DNA from: Planctomycetota bacterium
GTDB taxonomy: Bacteria; Planctomycetota; Planctomycetia; Planctomycetales; Planctomycetaceae
NCBI GenBank assembly: GCA_024278285.1
Contig: JAJRTM010000511.1
Location: 1 to 9,496, forward strand
Reading direction: 5' to 3'
DNA: 9,496 nucleotides
The position numbers and the translations under genes are program-made. Under the pieces are notes generated by a model. The model saw nothing but the letters and a program-made list of their open reading frames with translations, was not told the origin of the DNA and searched no databases. Below are positions 1 through 7,135 of this stretch, piece after piece; within the stretch, counting starts at the first letter, position 1, and each line of letters starts with the position of its first letter.

Positions 1-108
1 AACAAAATCAAAACCATGAATCGCCAAGCGTACGGCTACCGAGATGAAGAATACTTCCAACTCAAACTATACGCCCTGCACGAATCCAAATTCAAACTAA
101 TCGGCTAA
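1..108 (+). pseudogene. ISL3-family transposase, C-terminal fragment (cut by window edge)
   Basis: Frame 1 is open from the first base and encodes 35 residues ending in TAA at 106-108. The peptide starts NKIKTMNRQAYGYRDEEYF and ends KFKLIG. This matches the conserved C-terminal end of ISL3-type transposases (IS204/IS1001/IS1096/IS1165 group), where an N-N-K-[IL]-K stretch is followed by a basic R-x-[AS]-Y-G-[YF]-R block and the protein ends shortly afterwards. The rest of the gene lies outside the window, so I cannot tell whether this is a whole insertion sequence or a remnant. I saw no convincing terminal inverted repeat just after the stop. A second, different transposase of the same superfamily is represented at 8757-8906. 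Family assignment is from motif memory. Confidence 0.7.
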
Positions 109-127
109 CCAACCCCCGCGCACATAG

Positions 128-325
128 ATTGTCGTTGAACCTGAACTGTTTCGTCAGCAGTGGGAGATGTTCGAGAGCAAGACCAATCGAATTGATGATC
201 GCCTCGTCAGCATTTCGCAGCCGCACGTTCGACCGATCAAACGAGGCAAAGCTCGTAACAAAACCGAGTTTGGTGCAAAGTTATCGTTGAGCGTTGTCAG
301 CGGTTTTTCATTTCTGGATCGGCTT
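128..325 (+). pseudogene. IS1182-type transposase, internal fragment
   Basis: The frame containing ATG 167 is open back to a TAG at 125-127 and encodes IVVEPELFRQQWEMFESKTN, then a stretch with SISQPHVRPIKRGKA, TEFGAKLSLSVV and FSFLDRL. Basic I-S-Q-P-x-[VI]-R-P-I-x-R-G-K followed by V/TEFGAK is typical of the catalytic core of IS1182-type (DDE, DDE_Tnp_1) transposases. Both ends of the protein are missing: a stop lies just upstream, and after FLDRL the reading frame runs into a repeat word shared with 805-819 and 8684-8698 (starting at 321) and then a low-complexity T-rich repeat. The ATG at 167 is therefore an internal Met of a dead gene, not a start. What I see is homology-like sequence with lost ends; decay is inferred. 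Confidence 0.65.
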
Positions 326-386
326 GCCGTTAAACGATTTAAGTTTCGTCGTGTTTCCTTTGTGATTTTTGAGCCTTTGTGGTAAA
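321..386 (+). repeat. Dispersed repeat word plus degenerate 'ctttgtg' short-period repeat
   Basis: Positions 321-335 (ggcttgccgttaaac) recur exactly at 805-819 and 8684-8698. Directly after it, 344-386 is a quasi-periodic T-rich run in which 'tttcgtcgtg', 'tttcctttgtg' and 'gcctttgtggtaaa' follow one another with a period near 11-12 nt. The same style of sequence occurs at 727-862 and, inverted, at 6252-6277. It joins directly onto the truncated transposase. Its function is unknown. Confidence 0.5.
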
Positions 387-553
387 AAAAATGGTTGCGT
401 CGATGTCGCGCTGAGTTCTGTGCTACTTACGTTAAAAGTTTACGACGCTTACGCATTTTTTTCAAGGCGAGGACATAACATCAATGAGACATACGAGTTA
501 AACATCGATGCCTTGGTTACCTATTTTTGTTTTTTCGCCACGAAGACTCGAAT
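387..553. other. Intergenic stretch, nothing recognised
   Basis: Short frames here have no recognisable motif, no ribosome-binding site and overlap repeats. The only structured bit is 'gccacgaagactcgaa' near 537-552, a degenerate inverted copy of the short-period repeat family, directly in front of the 554-714 element. Confidence 0.4.
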
Positions 554-714
554 CGGGTAGCTCAGACAATCTGTTCAAGGTTGTCTGAGTGCCGTCAGGC
601 ATCCGAGGATTTCAGCGATCGGCTTGATGATCAGAATAAGCGAGGCCTGAAAAACAATACTTCGGGTTGCTACGCAACTCAGACAACCCTGAACGGGATT
701 GTCTGAGCTACCCG
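554..714. repeat. 161-bp inverted element with paired hairpins (MITE/REP-like)
   Basis: The left arm (554-590) and the reverse complement of the right arm (678-714) are nearly identical over 36-37 nt, both opening cgggtagctcagacaatc. Each arm is itself a hairpin: ctcagacaa 561-569 pairs with ttgtctgag 581-589, and ctcagacaa 678-686 pairs with ttgtctgag 699-707. Just inside each arm is a second small hairpin, tgcc-gtca-ggca at 590-601 and ttgc-tac-gcaa at 667-677. Its stem bases differ between arms but still pair. Inner tcaggc (595-600) and gcctga (645-650) are also inverted. There is no open frame inside. The structure is read directly; the class (miniature mobile element or palindromic intergenic repeat) is inferred. 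Confidence 0.75.
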
Positions 715-726
715 GTCTGACTAAAA

Positions 727-890
727 AATTAATTCGCGAAAATTCACGTTTATTCGCGGTTCGACACCTTCCAATCAAACAAACCGATTTACGCAGTCGC
801 CTTCGGCTTGCCGTTAAACATTTTTTCTCTTCTTTCGTGTATTTCGTTTCTTTCGTGGTTCAAATCTTTGTTTGGTTGCGGCTATGCCGC
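727..890 (+). repeat. Degenerate short-period repeats and a dispersed repeat word
   Basis: Positions 727-760 read as successive 'ttcgcga', 'ttcacg', 'ttcgcgg' units. Positions 830-862 read as 'tttcgtg', 'tttcgttt', 'tttcgtggttcaa'. Both resemble 344-386. Between them, 792-820 is a 29-nt word that recurs with one mismatch at 8671-8699. A small perfect hairpin, gcggc-tat-gccgc, lies at 878-890. No gene is supported between here and 975. Confidence 0.5.
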
Positions 891-975
891 GATGGGGTTT
901 ATTTGGTACTTCTTCGTGGCAATAATATTCTGCCAGTTTTTCGCAGCATTTCATTGAATAAGATACTAACGAGAA

Positions 976-2391
976 TTACTCATTCAGTCCGTATTCTTTG
1001 ATTTTTCGATAGAGAGTTCGCTCGCCGATGCCGAGAATGGCGGAGGCTTCTTCTCGTTTGCCGCCGGTCATTTCGAGTGCTTTTTGAATATAATATTTTT
1101 CGACCTCTTTCATCGGATGCCCGATCAGCGAATCACTGCCGGTCATCATCAAGCCGGAATCGTGATCGTCTTCACTGACTTCCACCGGAGTAATTTCTTC
1201 GGGCAAATCATCCACATCGAGAACGCCATCCAGATCGAGAAGCACCATTCGTTCGATTGCATTTCGAAGTTGCCGGATATTCCCCGGCCACTCGTAAGCC
1301 ATTAACGATTTGATCGCTGCCCGGGTTGGGTGCGTCACTTCACGTCCATGTCGCTTGGTAAGTTCTTTCAAAAAATGCTCGATCAGTACGGGGATATCCC
1401 CCATTCTTTCTCGCAGCGGGGGGACCGATATCGTAATCACCTGCATGCGATAATAAAGGTCTTCGCGAAAACTCCCCTTGCGAACCATCTCCTGAAGTGG
1501 CGCATTGGTGGCTGCGACGAGCCGCACATTAATTTTCTTTTCTTCGTTAGAACCGATCCGCGTAATTTTGCGATCTTCCAGAACACGCAACAATTTTATC
1601 TGCGTCTCCATCGGCATCTCGCCCACTTCATCCAGAAACAGCGTCCCGCCGGCTGCGTATTCAAACTTCCCGATTCTGCGGGTTATTGCTCCGGTGAAGG
1701 CGCCTGCTTCATGCCCAAATAACTCACTTTCCAGAATACTTTCGGGGAGTGCAGAGATATTCAAAGGGACAAACGGCTTGTTTTTCCGTTCGCTGTTATG
1801 ATGCAGCGCTCTGGCAACCAGCTCTTTTCCCGTACCACTTTCTCCCTGAATGAGAACGGTTGCATCGGTTGGGGCCACATTTTTCAGGCGCTCGATCAAC
1901 TTGTGCATCACCGGGCTGTTGCCAATAACCCCCTCAAAGCCGAATTTTTCATCCAGTCGCCTGCTCAGTTCTGCATTTCGCCGAATGAGTCGAACTCGCG
2001 TCGATGCTTTTTCAACCGCGGTGCGAAGTTCGTTGATATCAAGCGGTTTCGTCAAGTACGTATAAGCTCCGCCTTGCATCGCAGCAACAGCAGAGTTGAT
2101 CGTGCCATGCCCGGTGAGCAGAATTACTTCTGCATCAGGAAGTTCTTTTTTTGTCCGGGCAAGAATATCGAGACCATCAAACTCATCCATCATCAAGTCG
2201 GTCACAACGATATCGAAATTCTCGTTTTCGATAAGTTCAATCGCTCGCTTGCTCGAACTGGAAACTTTGCAATCGCAATTGATCCGCTCCAGCGAATCAG
2301 CAACCGCCTGCGCATGCCCTTCGTCGTCATCGACAATCAAAGCACGAATGGCGATCCGATTCAAATTCGAATTGTCGTCAGATTTTTCCAT
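976..2391 (-). CDS. Sigma54-dependent response regulator (NtrC family)
   Basis: This 471-residue protein has the full three-domain NtrC layout. The receiver (about 17-130) has acidic D21-D23, phospho-acceptor D65 in VVTDLMM, T93 and K115. The AAA+ domain (about 155-395) has Walker A GESGTGKE at 183-190, the sigma54-contacting GAFTGA loop at 230-235, Walker B LFLDE ending D254-E255, sensor ATN at 294-296 and WPGNIRQL at 368-375. A Fis-type helix-turn-helix lies near 443-468. With intact receiver and GAFTGA it should be a phosphorylation-controlled enhancer-binding ATPase that remodels RNA polymerase-sigma54. No partner histidine kinase gene is nearby, so the stimulus and target genes cannot be told. 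The ATG at 2389-2391 has no Shine-Dalgarno; the receiver begins about 16 residues in, supporting this start. It is the last gene of the minus-strand block, 76 nt after trpA. No terminator is obvious past the stop. Confidence 0.95.
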   Translation of the reverse strand: MEKSDDNSNLNRIAIRALIVDDDEGHAQAVADSLERINCDCKVSSSSKRAIELIENENFDIVVTDLMMDEFDGLDILARTKKELPDAEVILLTGHGTINSAVAAMQGGAYTYLTKPLDINELRTAVEKASTRVRLIRRNAELSRRLDEKFGFEGVIGNSPVMHKLIERLKNVAPTDATVLIQGESGTGKELVARALHHNSERKNKPFVPLNISALPESILESELFGHEAGAFTGAITRRIGKFEYAAGGTLFLDEVGEMPMETQIKLLRVLEDRKITRIGSNEEKKINVRLVAATNAPLQEMVRKGSFREDLYYRMQVITISVPPLRERMGDIPVLIEHFLKELTKRHGREVTHPTRAAIKSLMAYEWPGNIRQLRNAIERMVLLDLDGVLDVDDLPEEITPVEVSEDDHDSGLMMTGSDSLIGHPMKEVEKYYIQKALEMTGGKREEASAILGIGERTLYRKIKEYGLNE

Positions 2392-2410
2392 TTGGCAAGC
2401 GTTAAGAAAT

Positions 2411-2448
2411 AGGCGTTAGGTAGTAGGGATTAGGCGTTAGGCGTTAGG
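2411..2448. repeat. Short tandem 'ggcgtta' repeat between trpA and the regulator
   Basis: aggcgttagg occurs at 2411-2420, 2432-2441 and 2439-2448, the last two overlapping as a 7-nt tandem. Related 'tagtagggat' and 'aggttagg' fill the rest of the 76-nt gap. It looks like slippage-prone simple sequence. Any effect on the downstream gene start is unknown. Confidence 0.6.
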
Positions 2449-2467
2449 AAAAAGTAGGTTAGGCTTT

Positions 2468-3289
2468 CTAATGGGCCGCGTCACTCATTTGTTTGGTAAA
2501 TTCTGCGATTTGTTTCAATGCTTCGTCAAATGTTAATTCCTTATCCGCGACTTGCTGTAAATAGCTGACCAATGCAGAACCGACAATCACACCATCGGCG
2601 ACTTCTCGTAACGGCTGAACATGGTCCGGTTTTGAAATTCCAAAGCCGACCGCGAGTGGTGTTTTTGTTTGCGTTTTGAGCCAGCGTAGTTGCTCGATCA
2701 ATTCATCTGCCACTTTTTCTCGCACGCCGGTAATGCCTGACACTGCGATACAATAAATGAATCCGGTCGAATTTTCGACAATGCTGGCTGTCCGTTCGTG
2801 AGTCGTTGTCGGAGCGAGTAGTTGGATTAGATCAAGTCCTGCGTTTTGCATTACCGGAAGCAATTCGCCTGCTTCGTTGGTGGGAAGATCAGGAACAATG
2901 AAACCTGCTAAGCCTGCATCGCTGGCTTGCTTGACAAACTTTTCGATACCGAATCGATAAATAATCGCGTAAGAAACCATCGCCACAATCGGGGGAAGCG
3001 ATTCATGGTCGAGTTTTTCCAGCATCGAAAAAATATCGTGAACGCTCAGATGTTGATTCAATGCTCGGGTGTAAGAAGCCTGAATGACCGGACCATCTGC
3101 GACCGGATCGCTGTACGGAAAACCGAGCTCAATCAAATCAGCTCCCGAATCGGCAAGTGTTTCGAGCAGCCGCTGCGTTCCGGGAATATCAGGGTCGCCC
3201 GCGGTCACAAAAGGCATGAACGCCAACTTATTTTCCGCCTGCAGTGTTTGGAACACCTGCCCAATTTTTGAAATCGTATTTGTTGTCAT
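2468..3289 (-). CDS. trpA: Tryptophan synthase alpha subunit
   Basis: TrpA cleaves indole-3-glycerol phosphate to indole and glyceraldehyde-3-phosphate and passes indole through a tunnel to TrpB, in the cytoplasm. At 273 residues it is full length. It shows [13 protein letters not shown] (22-34), the catalytic [16 protein letters not shown] block (52-67) with E54 and D65 matching the classical Glu49/Asp60, GFIVPDLP (129-136), [10 protein letters not shown] (179-188) and the phosphate-binding VGFGIS and VIVGSALV near the end. One variation is that the usual Y-N-P segment is replaced by SYAIIYRFG (106-114); I have the impression this occurs in planctomycete TrpA but cannot check. The start at 3287-3289 precedes the conserved core by about 20 residues, as expected, but has no clear Shine-Dalgarno. 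It lies 148 nt after trpB on the same strand with a hairpin-rich element in the gap. Confidence 0.97.
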   Translation of the reverse strand: MTTNTISKIGQVFQTLQAENKLAFMPFVTAGDPDIPGTQRLLETLADSGADLIELGFPYSDPVADGPVIQASYTRALNQHLSVHDIFSMLEKLDHESLPPIVAMVSYAIIYRFGIEKFVKQASDAGLAGFIVPDLPTNEAGELLPVMQNAGLDLIQLLAPTTTHERTASIVENSTGFIYCIAVSGITGVREKVADELIEQLRWLKTQTKTPLAVGFGISKPDHVQPLREVADGVIVGSALVSYLQQVADKELTFDEALKQIAEFTKQMSDAAH

Positions 3290-3332
3290 CTTCGGTATCG
3301 TTAATCTAAGAAGTTATGTTTCACTATTATCA

Positions 3333-3435
3333 GGCGAGCCGGGGGTGTTAACCCCCTGGTTACTTTGCTGTGACATTCTTGGCAGCCATTTATTTACTCG
3401 CAACCCCACCAGGGTCATCACTGACCCGGCTCGCC
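3333..3435. repeat. 103-bp inverted element with paired hairpins between trpB and trpA
   Basis: The left arm 3333-3360 and the inverted right arm share the outer 11 nt (ggcgagccggg) and the inner cctggt, with 21 of 28 positions matching when aligned by eye. The differing middle parts each form a hairpin: ggggg-tgttaa-ccccc (3341-3356) on the left and gggtca-tcac-tgaccc (3412-3427) on the right, so pairing is kept although sequence is not. It ends only 2 nt short of the trpB stop. On the transcript it would fold strongly between the two trp cistrons, where it could affect trpA expression or mRNA stability. That effect is inference; there is no T-tract suggesting a strong terminator. Confidence 0.7.
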
Positions 3436-3437
3436 AT

Positions 3438-4670
3438 TTATATTTCCTGACCAAGTAACAGCGCGACTTCGTTCACATCTTTATCGCCACGACCGGAAAG
3501 GCAAATCACGACGACATCTTCCGAACTGCGATCTTTCGCTGTTTTAATGACTTGCGCCAGTGCATGAGAACTTTCAATCGCTGGCAAAATCCCCTCCAGC
3601 TTTGCGGTCAACTGGAACGCTTCGAGCGCGTCTGCATCTTGAACCGAAGTATACTTCACGCGTCCGGTATCTTTCCAGTAACTATGTTCGGGGCCTACTC
3701 CCGGGTAATCCAGCCCGGCTGAAATCGAATGCACATCGAGTGTTTGTCCGTCATCATCCTGCATGACGTAACTGAATGATCCATGCAAAACGCCTGGCTG
3801 CCCATAAGTTAACGGGCTGGCATGATCCCCCGGCTTCGGCCCGCGTCCGCCTGCTTCGACACCGATAAGCGTAACCGATTCATCTTCGATAAACGGATAA
3901 AACATCCCGGCTGCATTAGATCCCCCGCCGACGCAGGCAATCACTTCATCCGGCAACTTCCCAATTTCTTCCAGTGATTGCTTTCGAGTTTCTTCGCCAA
4001 TGACGGATTGAAAATCTCGCACGATTTTCGGAAACGGATGCGGACCGACAACCGAACCGAGAATGTAATGCGTATCAGCAACTGAACCCATCCAGTCACG
4101 AAACGCTTCGTTGACGGCGTCTCGTAATGTCCGCGAACCAGAAGTGACAGGTCGAACTTCGGCTCCCATCGCTTTCATTTTGAAAACATTCAGGGCTTGC
4201 CTGCGGATATCTTCCTCTCCCATGTAGACCACACAAGGTAGCCCAAATCTTGCGCAAGCGGTCGCGGTGGCCACGCCGTGCTGACCGGCACCGGTTTCCG
4301 CAATCACACGCGGCTTGCCCATCCGTTTCGTCAACAGCGCCTGCCCGATCGTGTTGTTGATTTTATGAGCCCCGGTATGATTGAGATCTTCCCGTTTCAG
4401 ATAAATTTTCGCACCGCGGCAATGCTCAGTGAGCCGCTCCGCAAAATAAAGAGGACTGGCTCTACCAACGTATGTTCGCAGTAGTTCGTTTAACTCCCGC
4501 TGAAACTCAGGATCTTTGCGAGCTTTTTCGTACTCCGCGTTCAGTTCATCAAGAGCATACATCAATGTTTCAGGAACGAACCGCCTGCCATACGGACCAA
4601 ATCGCCCCTGTTCATCAGGTACATTTTTCGTTACAGATGTTGCCACGCTTATGTTTCCAGTTTCTGTCAT
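3438..4670 (-). CDS. trpB: Tryptophan synthase beta subunit
   Basis: TrpB is the PLP enzyme that condenses indole with L-serine to give L-tryptophan, working as an alpha2-beta2 complex with TrpA. At 410 residues it is the usual length of the TrpB1 form. Key signatures are [16 protein letters not shown] near the N-terminus, [17 protein letters not shown] with PLP lysine K103, AETGAGQHG (124-132) with catalytic E125, and the phosphate-binding GGGSN at 248-252. It also has GVEAGG, the [17 protein letters not shown] segment, and the C-terminal LSGRGDKD. The N-terminal extension of about 20 residues before FGPYGR is short and unremarkable. The ATG at 4668-4670 lies next to an A/T-rich stretch (agtataaaag) without a Shine-Dalgarno. 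It is 83 nt downstream of rlmN and 148 nt upstream of trpA, so it is probably co-transcribed with trpA. I saw no leader peptide or attenuator. Confidence 0.98.
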   Translation of the reverse strand: MTETGNISVATSVTKNVPDEQGRFGPYGRRFVPETLMYALDELNAEYEKARKDPEFQRELNELLRTYVGRASPLYFAERLTEHCRGAKIYLKREDLNHTGAHKINNTIGQALLTKRMGKPRVIAETGAGQHGVATATACARFGLPCVVYMGEEDIRRQALNVFKMKAMGAEVRPVTSGSRTLRDAVNEAFRDWMGSVADTHYILGSVVGPHPFPKIVRDFQSVIGEETRKQSLEEIGKLPDEVIACVGGGSNAAGMFYPFIEDESVTLIGVEAGGRGPKPGDHASPLTYGQPGVLHGSFSYVMQDDDGQTLDVHSISAGLDYPGVGPEHSYWKDTGRVKYTSVQDADALEAFQLTAKLEGILPAIESSHALAQVIKTAKDRSSEDVVVICLSGRGDKDVNEVALLLGQEI

Positions 4671-4753
4671 CTTTTATACTTTTACATTGAATCGATAATA
4701 ACCATGCCCGACTCACCGATGATACACTCAAAGCAGACCCATCGCGACAAACT

Positions 4754-5854
4754 CTACCCTTTTATCTGATCATGAATTTTAGGTAAGCGAAGCTGCCCAC
4801 ACGCTGCATCGATATCGGCTCCTTTTCGTTTTCGAATCGTGGTGACAATCCCCGCATCATTCAGAATATGCGAAAAGGTCCGAGCCGTTTCTTGTGAAGA
4901 GCCGCCGATATCTAATAGAGAGATCGCATTCATCGGGATCAGGTTCACATGCGCGTGACGATTTTTTAACAAAGTGACTAATTGCTTTGCATCACGGGGG
5001 GAATCATTAATGCCGCTCAGCAACACATATTCATAAGTAACCCGTCTGCCTGTCTGCTCAAAATAATACTCGGCTGCTTCCAGGATTTCTCGGATGCCAA
5101 TATTCTTGTTGACAGGCACTATTTCTGTTCGCAGTTTATCGTTGGAAGCATGCAGCGAAACAGCCAGGCTGTACCGTTTCCCGATGCGAGCTAACTCTCT
5201 GATTTTCTCCGGCAAGCCGACCGTTGAAATTGTAATTCGCCTGCTCCCAAAATTGAATGTTTTCCCTTCATGCAGCCGTTCCAATGCGGGCAGCAAATTC
5301 GCTAAGTTGGCAAGCGGTTCGCCAATTCCCATCACCACAATATTGGTGATTTTTTCCTGTTCGTCCAACAAGCGATCCAACTGTGTAATCTGTTCGAGGA
5401 TTTCGGCAGTTGTTAAGTTCCGTGTCAGCCCTGCCAATCCGCTGGCGCAAAAAACACAACCCATCGCACAACCAACCTGCGTACTGATGCAAATGGTAGT
5501 GCGATTCGGTTCTCGCATCACCACACATTCCACGAATTCACGGTCATGCAGTTTCAGCAGTAGTTTTTCAGTTCGGTCGCTGGCGATTTGATGCGATTCT
5601 ATTTCGCTGGTAAAGAACGAGAACGAAGCCGCCAGCTTTTCCCGCAACTCCAGCGGCAAGTCCGTCATCTCTTCCCAGGACTTGGCACGCATCGGAAAAA
5701 GCCAGCGATAAATCTGCCCTGCACGATACTTCTTGATTTGATGATCCAGGCACCACTGCTCCAGTTCAGGGAGTGATAAGGCGAAAATTGTAGGGAGTTT
5801 CAATTCCATGGCGTCCAGAACAGTAAACTCTTTTGTATCGATCATAGGGGGCAA
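4754..5854 (-). CDS. rlmN: Dual-specificity 23S rRNA (A2503-C2)/tRNA (A37-C2) methyltransferase
   Basis: RlmN is a radical-SAM methyl synthase that methylates C2 of adenine 2503 in 23S rRNA and of A37 in some tRNAs. The 366-residue protein is of normal length. The iron-sulfur motif CAMGCVFC places the cluster cysteines at C129, C133 and C136. VVMGIGEPLAN follows, then RRITISTVGLP and LAVSLHASND. C352 in DAACGQLR is the methyl-carrying cysteine. E109 in EFVECVV sits where the family's catalytic glutamate is expected. An N-terminal helical domain precedes these motifs. I keep the first ATG (5852-5854); M4 and M16 are alternative starts, since the family core begins near LPTIFALSLPEL at about residue 20. 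RlmN rather than Cfr is chosen from the overall motif context and housekeeping setting. It is the first gene of the minus-strand block. Confidence 0.96.
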   Translation of the reverse strand: MPPMIDTKEFTVLDAMELKLPTIFALSLPELEQWCLDHQIKKYRAGQIYRWLFPMRAKSWEEMTDLPLELREKLAASFSFFTSEIESHQIASDRTEKLLLKLHDREFVECVVMREPNRTTICISTQVGCAMGCVFCASGLAGLTRNLTTAEILEQITQLDRLLDEQEKITNIVVMGIGEPLANLANLLPALERLHEGKTFNFGSRRITISTVGLPEKIRELARIGKRYSLAVSLHASNDKLRTEIVPVNKNIGIREILEAAEYYFEQTGRRVTYEYVLLSGINDSPRDAKQLVTLLKNRHAHVNLIPMNAISLLDIGGSSQETARTFSHILNDAGIVTTIRKRKGADIDAACGQLRLPKIHDQIKG

Positions 5855-6109
5855 CCATCCGGAAAAAACTTGAAAACCTCATTACATGGAATTTGCTGTC
5901 TCTTTTCGAGCTTGTTATCCCTGTTTTTTTAGAATTTTCTGTTTTTAGAGAAACAGAGTCCCTTTCCGGTCAATCAAGAACTGTAATAACGGCTTATTTT
6001 ACGCAATCTCAGAAAAAAAGTGATTTCTACTGTTTTGGTGTCCCCAATTTGAAATATTTTCCGATTAGTACCTGTCCAATTACTATTTCGTGAAATGATG
6101 ATTTTGCCA
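5855..6109. other. Intergenic, A/T-rich, rlmN upstream region with a degenerate repeat
   Basis: No gene is supported. The stretch holds the rlmN upstream region and a loose direct repeat, gtgtccccaattt (6038-6050) against ctgtccaattac (6072-6083). This is the type of word I associate with dispersed intergenic repeats. I could not pick a convincing rlmN promoter. Confidence 0.35.
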
Positions 6110-6244
6110 CTATCCATGCGGATCGACAATCGCCAGCCCATTCCCCGATTGCATGTCAGACAGAATCGCGTTCTGCATGACGGTCGATTTTCCGTTGCCG
6201 GTCTTCCCGACAATAAAAAGCTGCCAGGTAGAATAGACTTGGTC
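6110..6244 (-). pseudogene. Conjugation-type (HerA/VirD4/TraG-like) ATPase, Walker A fragment
   Basis: On the minus strand 44 codons read DQVYSTWQLFIVGKTGNGKS, then TVMQNAILSDMQSG and NGLAIVDPHG, then TAG. G-K-T-G-N-G-K-S-T is a P-loop, and the following 'DPHG' stretch is the segment after Walker A in conjugative and HerA-type DNA-pumping ATPases, where D-P-H-G-D normally continues the protein. Here a stop follows DPHG and nothing homologous precedes residue 1. Upstream the frame runs into the 'aaccaccaagacac' repeat at 6252-6277. It is therefore an internal splinter of a much larger gene. It lies next to a Replic_Relax fragment on the same strand, supporting a shared origin in a decayed conjugative or mobilisable element. 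Domain identity is confident; the exact family member is not. Confidence 0.7.
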
Positions 6245-6251
6245 TTTTTTG

Positions 6252-6277
6252 AACCACCAAGACACAAAAGCACAAAG
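6252..6277 (-). repeat. Short-period 'ctttgtg...ttggtggtt' repeat
   Basis: Read on the minus strand this is ctttgtgcttttgtgtcttg then gtggtt, a form of the widespread quasi-periodic repeat also seen degenerately at 344-386 and 830-862. It lies at the exact upstream edge of the ATPase splinter, about 8 nt from the first recognisable codon. Confidence 0.55.
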
Positions 6278-6334
6278 AGCTCAAGAAACAGATTCTTTGT
6301 ATCTTCGGGCCTTGTATGTTTCTTTATGGAGTTA

Positions 6335-6841
6335 TTAAACCATCATCTGATAGGCTTTGAATTGTCGTACCTGTGAACGCAACAGTGGAATCCTTTCATC
6401 TTGTGGCGAATGAAAACAGGGTGCGAATAACACATCCTCTCCAGAAAAAAAATCGTCCAGAGAAACGATATAAAAAGGAACAAACAAATTTCCACCCGTC
6501 AATTGTCTGGCTGCCTCGATGATGTTTTGCTTTCGCTGTTTCGCTCCCGTGATGACAAACAGAACCCGATAATCTGGTGTGCCGACCATGTCCACCAGAT
6601 ACCGCTGCATCTTACGGGTAATACTGTCCGCATCTTTGTACGAAAAAACTCGCTCGGTACTGTTATCGAGTTCCACGCAATAAGTAAATTTCGTTCCATC
6701 GGGTAATAACAGCTTGAAATTCGCATCGGGGAAAAGAGGGCGTTCGACACAATCAATTTTGAATGTATTCTCGGGATGAAAATCACCAACACTGATTTCC
6801 CGATGATGGGCAGCAACGAAAGTCTGCACAATAAATTTCGA
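6335..6841 (-). pseudogene. Replication-relaxation (Replic_Relax) family protein, C-terminal part
   Basis: The open frame begins right after a TGA at 6842-6844. The first usable start is GTG at 6827-6829, giving 164 residues. Recognisable blocks are FHPENTFKID, then PLFPDANFKL with P34-D35, then YCVELDNSTERV with E53 and D55, then ADSITRKMQRYLV, then YRVLFVITGAKQR. P-D...E-x-D-x-x-T-E followed by S-x-x-x-K-x-x-x-Y is the pattern I recall for the C-terminal half of Replic_Relax proteins, which resemble PD-(D/E)xK-type folds and accompany conjugative or mobilisable DNA. The N-terminal winged-helix half expected in full-length members is absent, so I call it a truncated gene. A short functional protein from the GTG cannot be excluded. 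The ATPase splinter downstream on the same strand supports a decayed transfer module. Confidence 0.55.
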
Positions 6842-6940
6842 TCAGGCCTGTTGATATCGATGCCTGCCGGGACTGATCTCCTGGAAGAATCGTTTGGTGG
6901 GTGGCTTGAGCTCATCATCCTGCATCTTCGCCTGTGATCT

Positions 6941-6964
6941 GCTCGCCCTTCTTGAAGGGCGAGC
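6941..6964. repeat. Strong perfect hairpin, 10-bp stem
   Basis: gctcgccctt (6941-6950) pairs perfectly with aagggcgagc (6955-6964) around the loop cttg. No U-tract follows immediately on either strand, so it is not a clear intrinsic terminator. It abuts the left edge of the 6963-7125 inverted element. Confidence 0.7.
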
Positions 6965-7125
6965 GGGTAGCCCATCCGCTTTTTGCAGTTGGGTCGTGCA
7001 ACGACAAGATGGACGCGCCATGTCGGTTCCATCATTATTGGAAGTTCAAATGAAATCGAATGCACATGTCGCGTTCATCTTGTGCCTTACGGCACCCAAC
7101 CACTAAAAGTGGTCGGGCCACCCGC
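6963..7125. repeat. 163-bp inverted element with paired hairpins
   Basis: The left arm 6963-7023 and the reverse complement of the right arm 7064-7125 align over about 60 nt with a single one-base gap. Shared blocks are gcgggt, gccc, gttgggt, acaagatg, acgcg and catgt. The variable parts are hairpins that stay paired: tcgt-gca-acga (6994-7004) on the left against tgcc-ttac-ggca (7083-7094) on the right. The right arm also has ccact-aaa-agtgg (7100-7112), whose left counterpart pairs only with a G-U wobble. No gene lies inside. Class inferred as a structured intergenic repeat or miniature element. Confidence 0.65.
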
Positions 7126-7135
7126 CACCCGCGTT

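Noticed and set aside
554..714. tRNA-like 'gggtagctcag' motif
   Set aside because: It resembles part of a tRNA D-arm, but there is no acceptor stem, anticodon arm or T-arm. The sequence is explained by the inverted hairpin element.
1798..2412. 204-residue + strand frame opposite the regulator
   Set aside because: It is antisense to a complete NtrC-family gene whose motifs are all in frame; codon-bias shadow.
5974..6273. 99-residue minus-strand frame containing LSGRPATENRPS
   Set aside because: It is the out-of-frame shadow of the ATPase splinter, whose P-loop reads in the neighbouring frame.
6499..7065. 188-residue minus-strand frame
   Set aside because: It lies mostly over the inverted element and overlaps the Replic_Relax frame. 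The translation is basic, repeat-like and without motifs.
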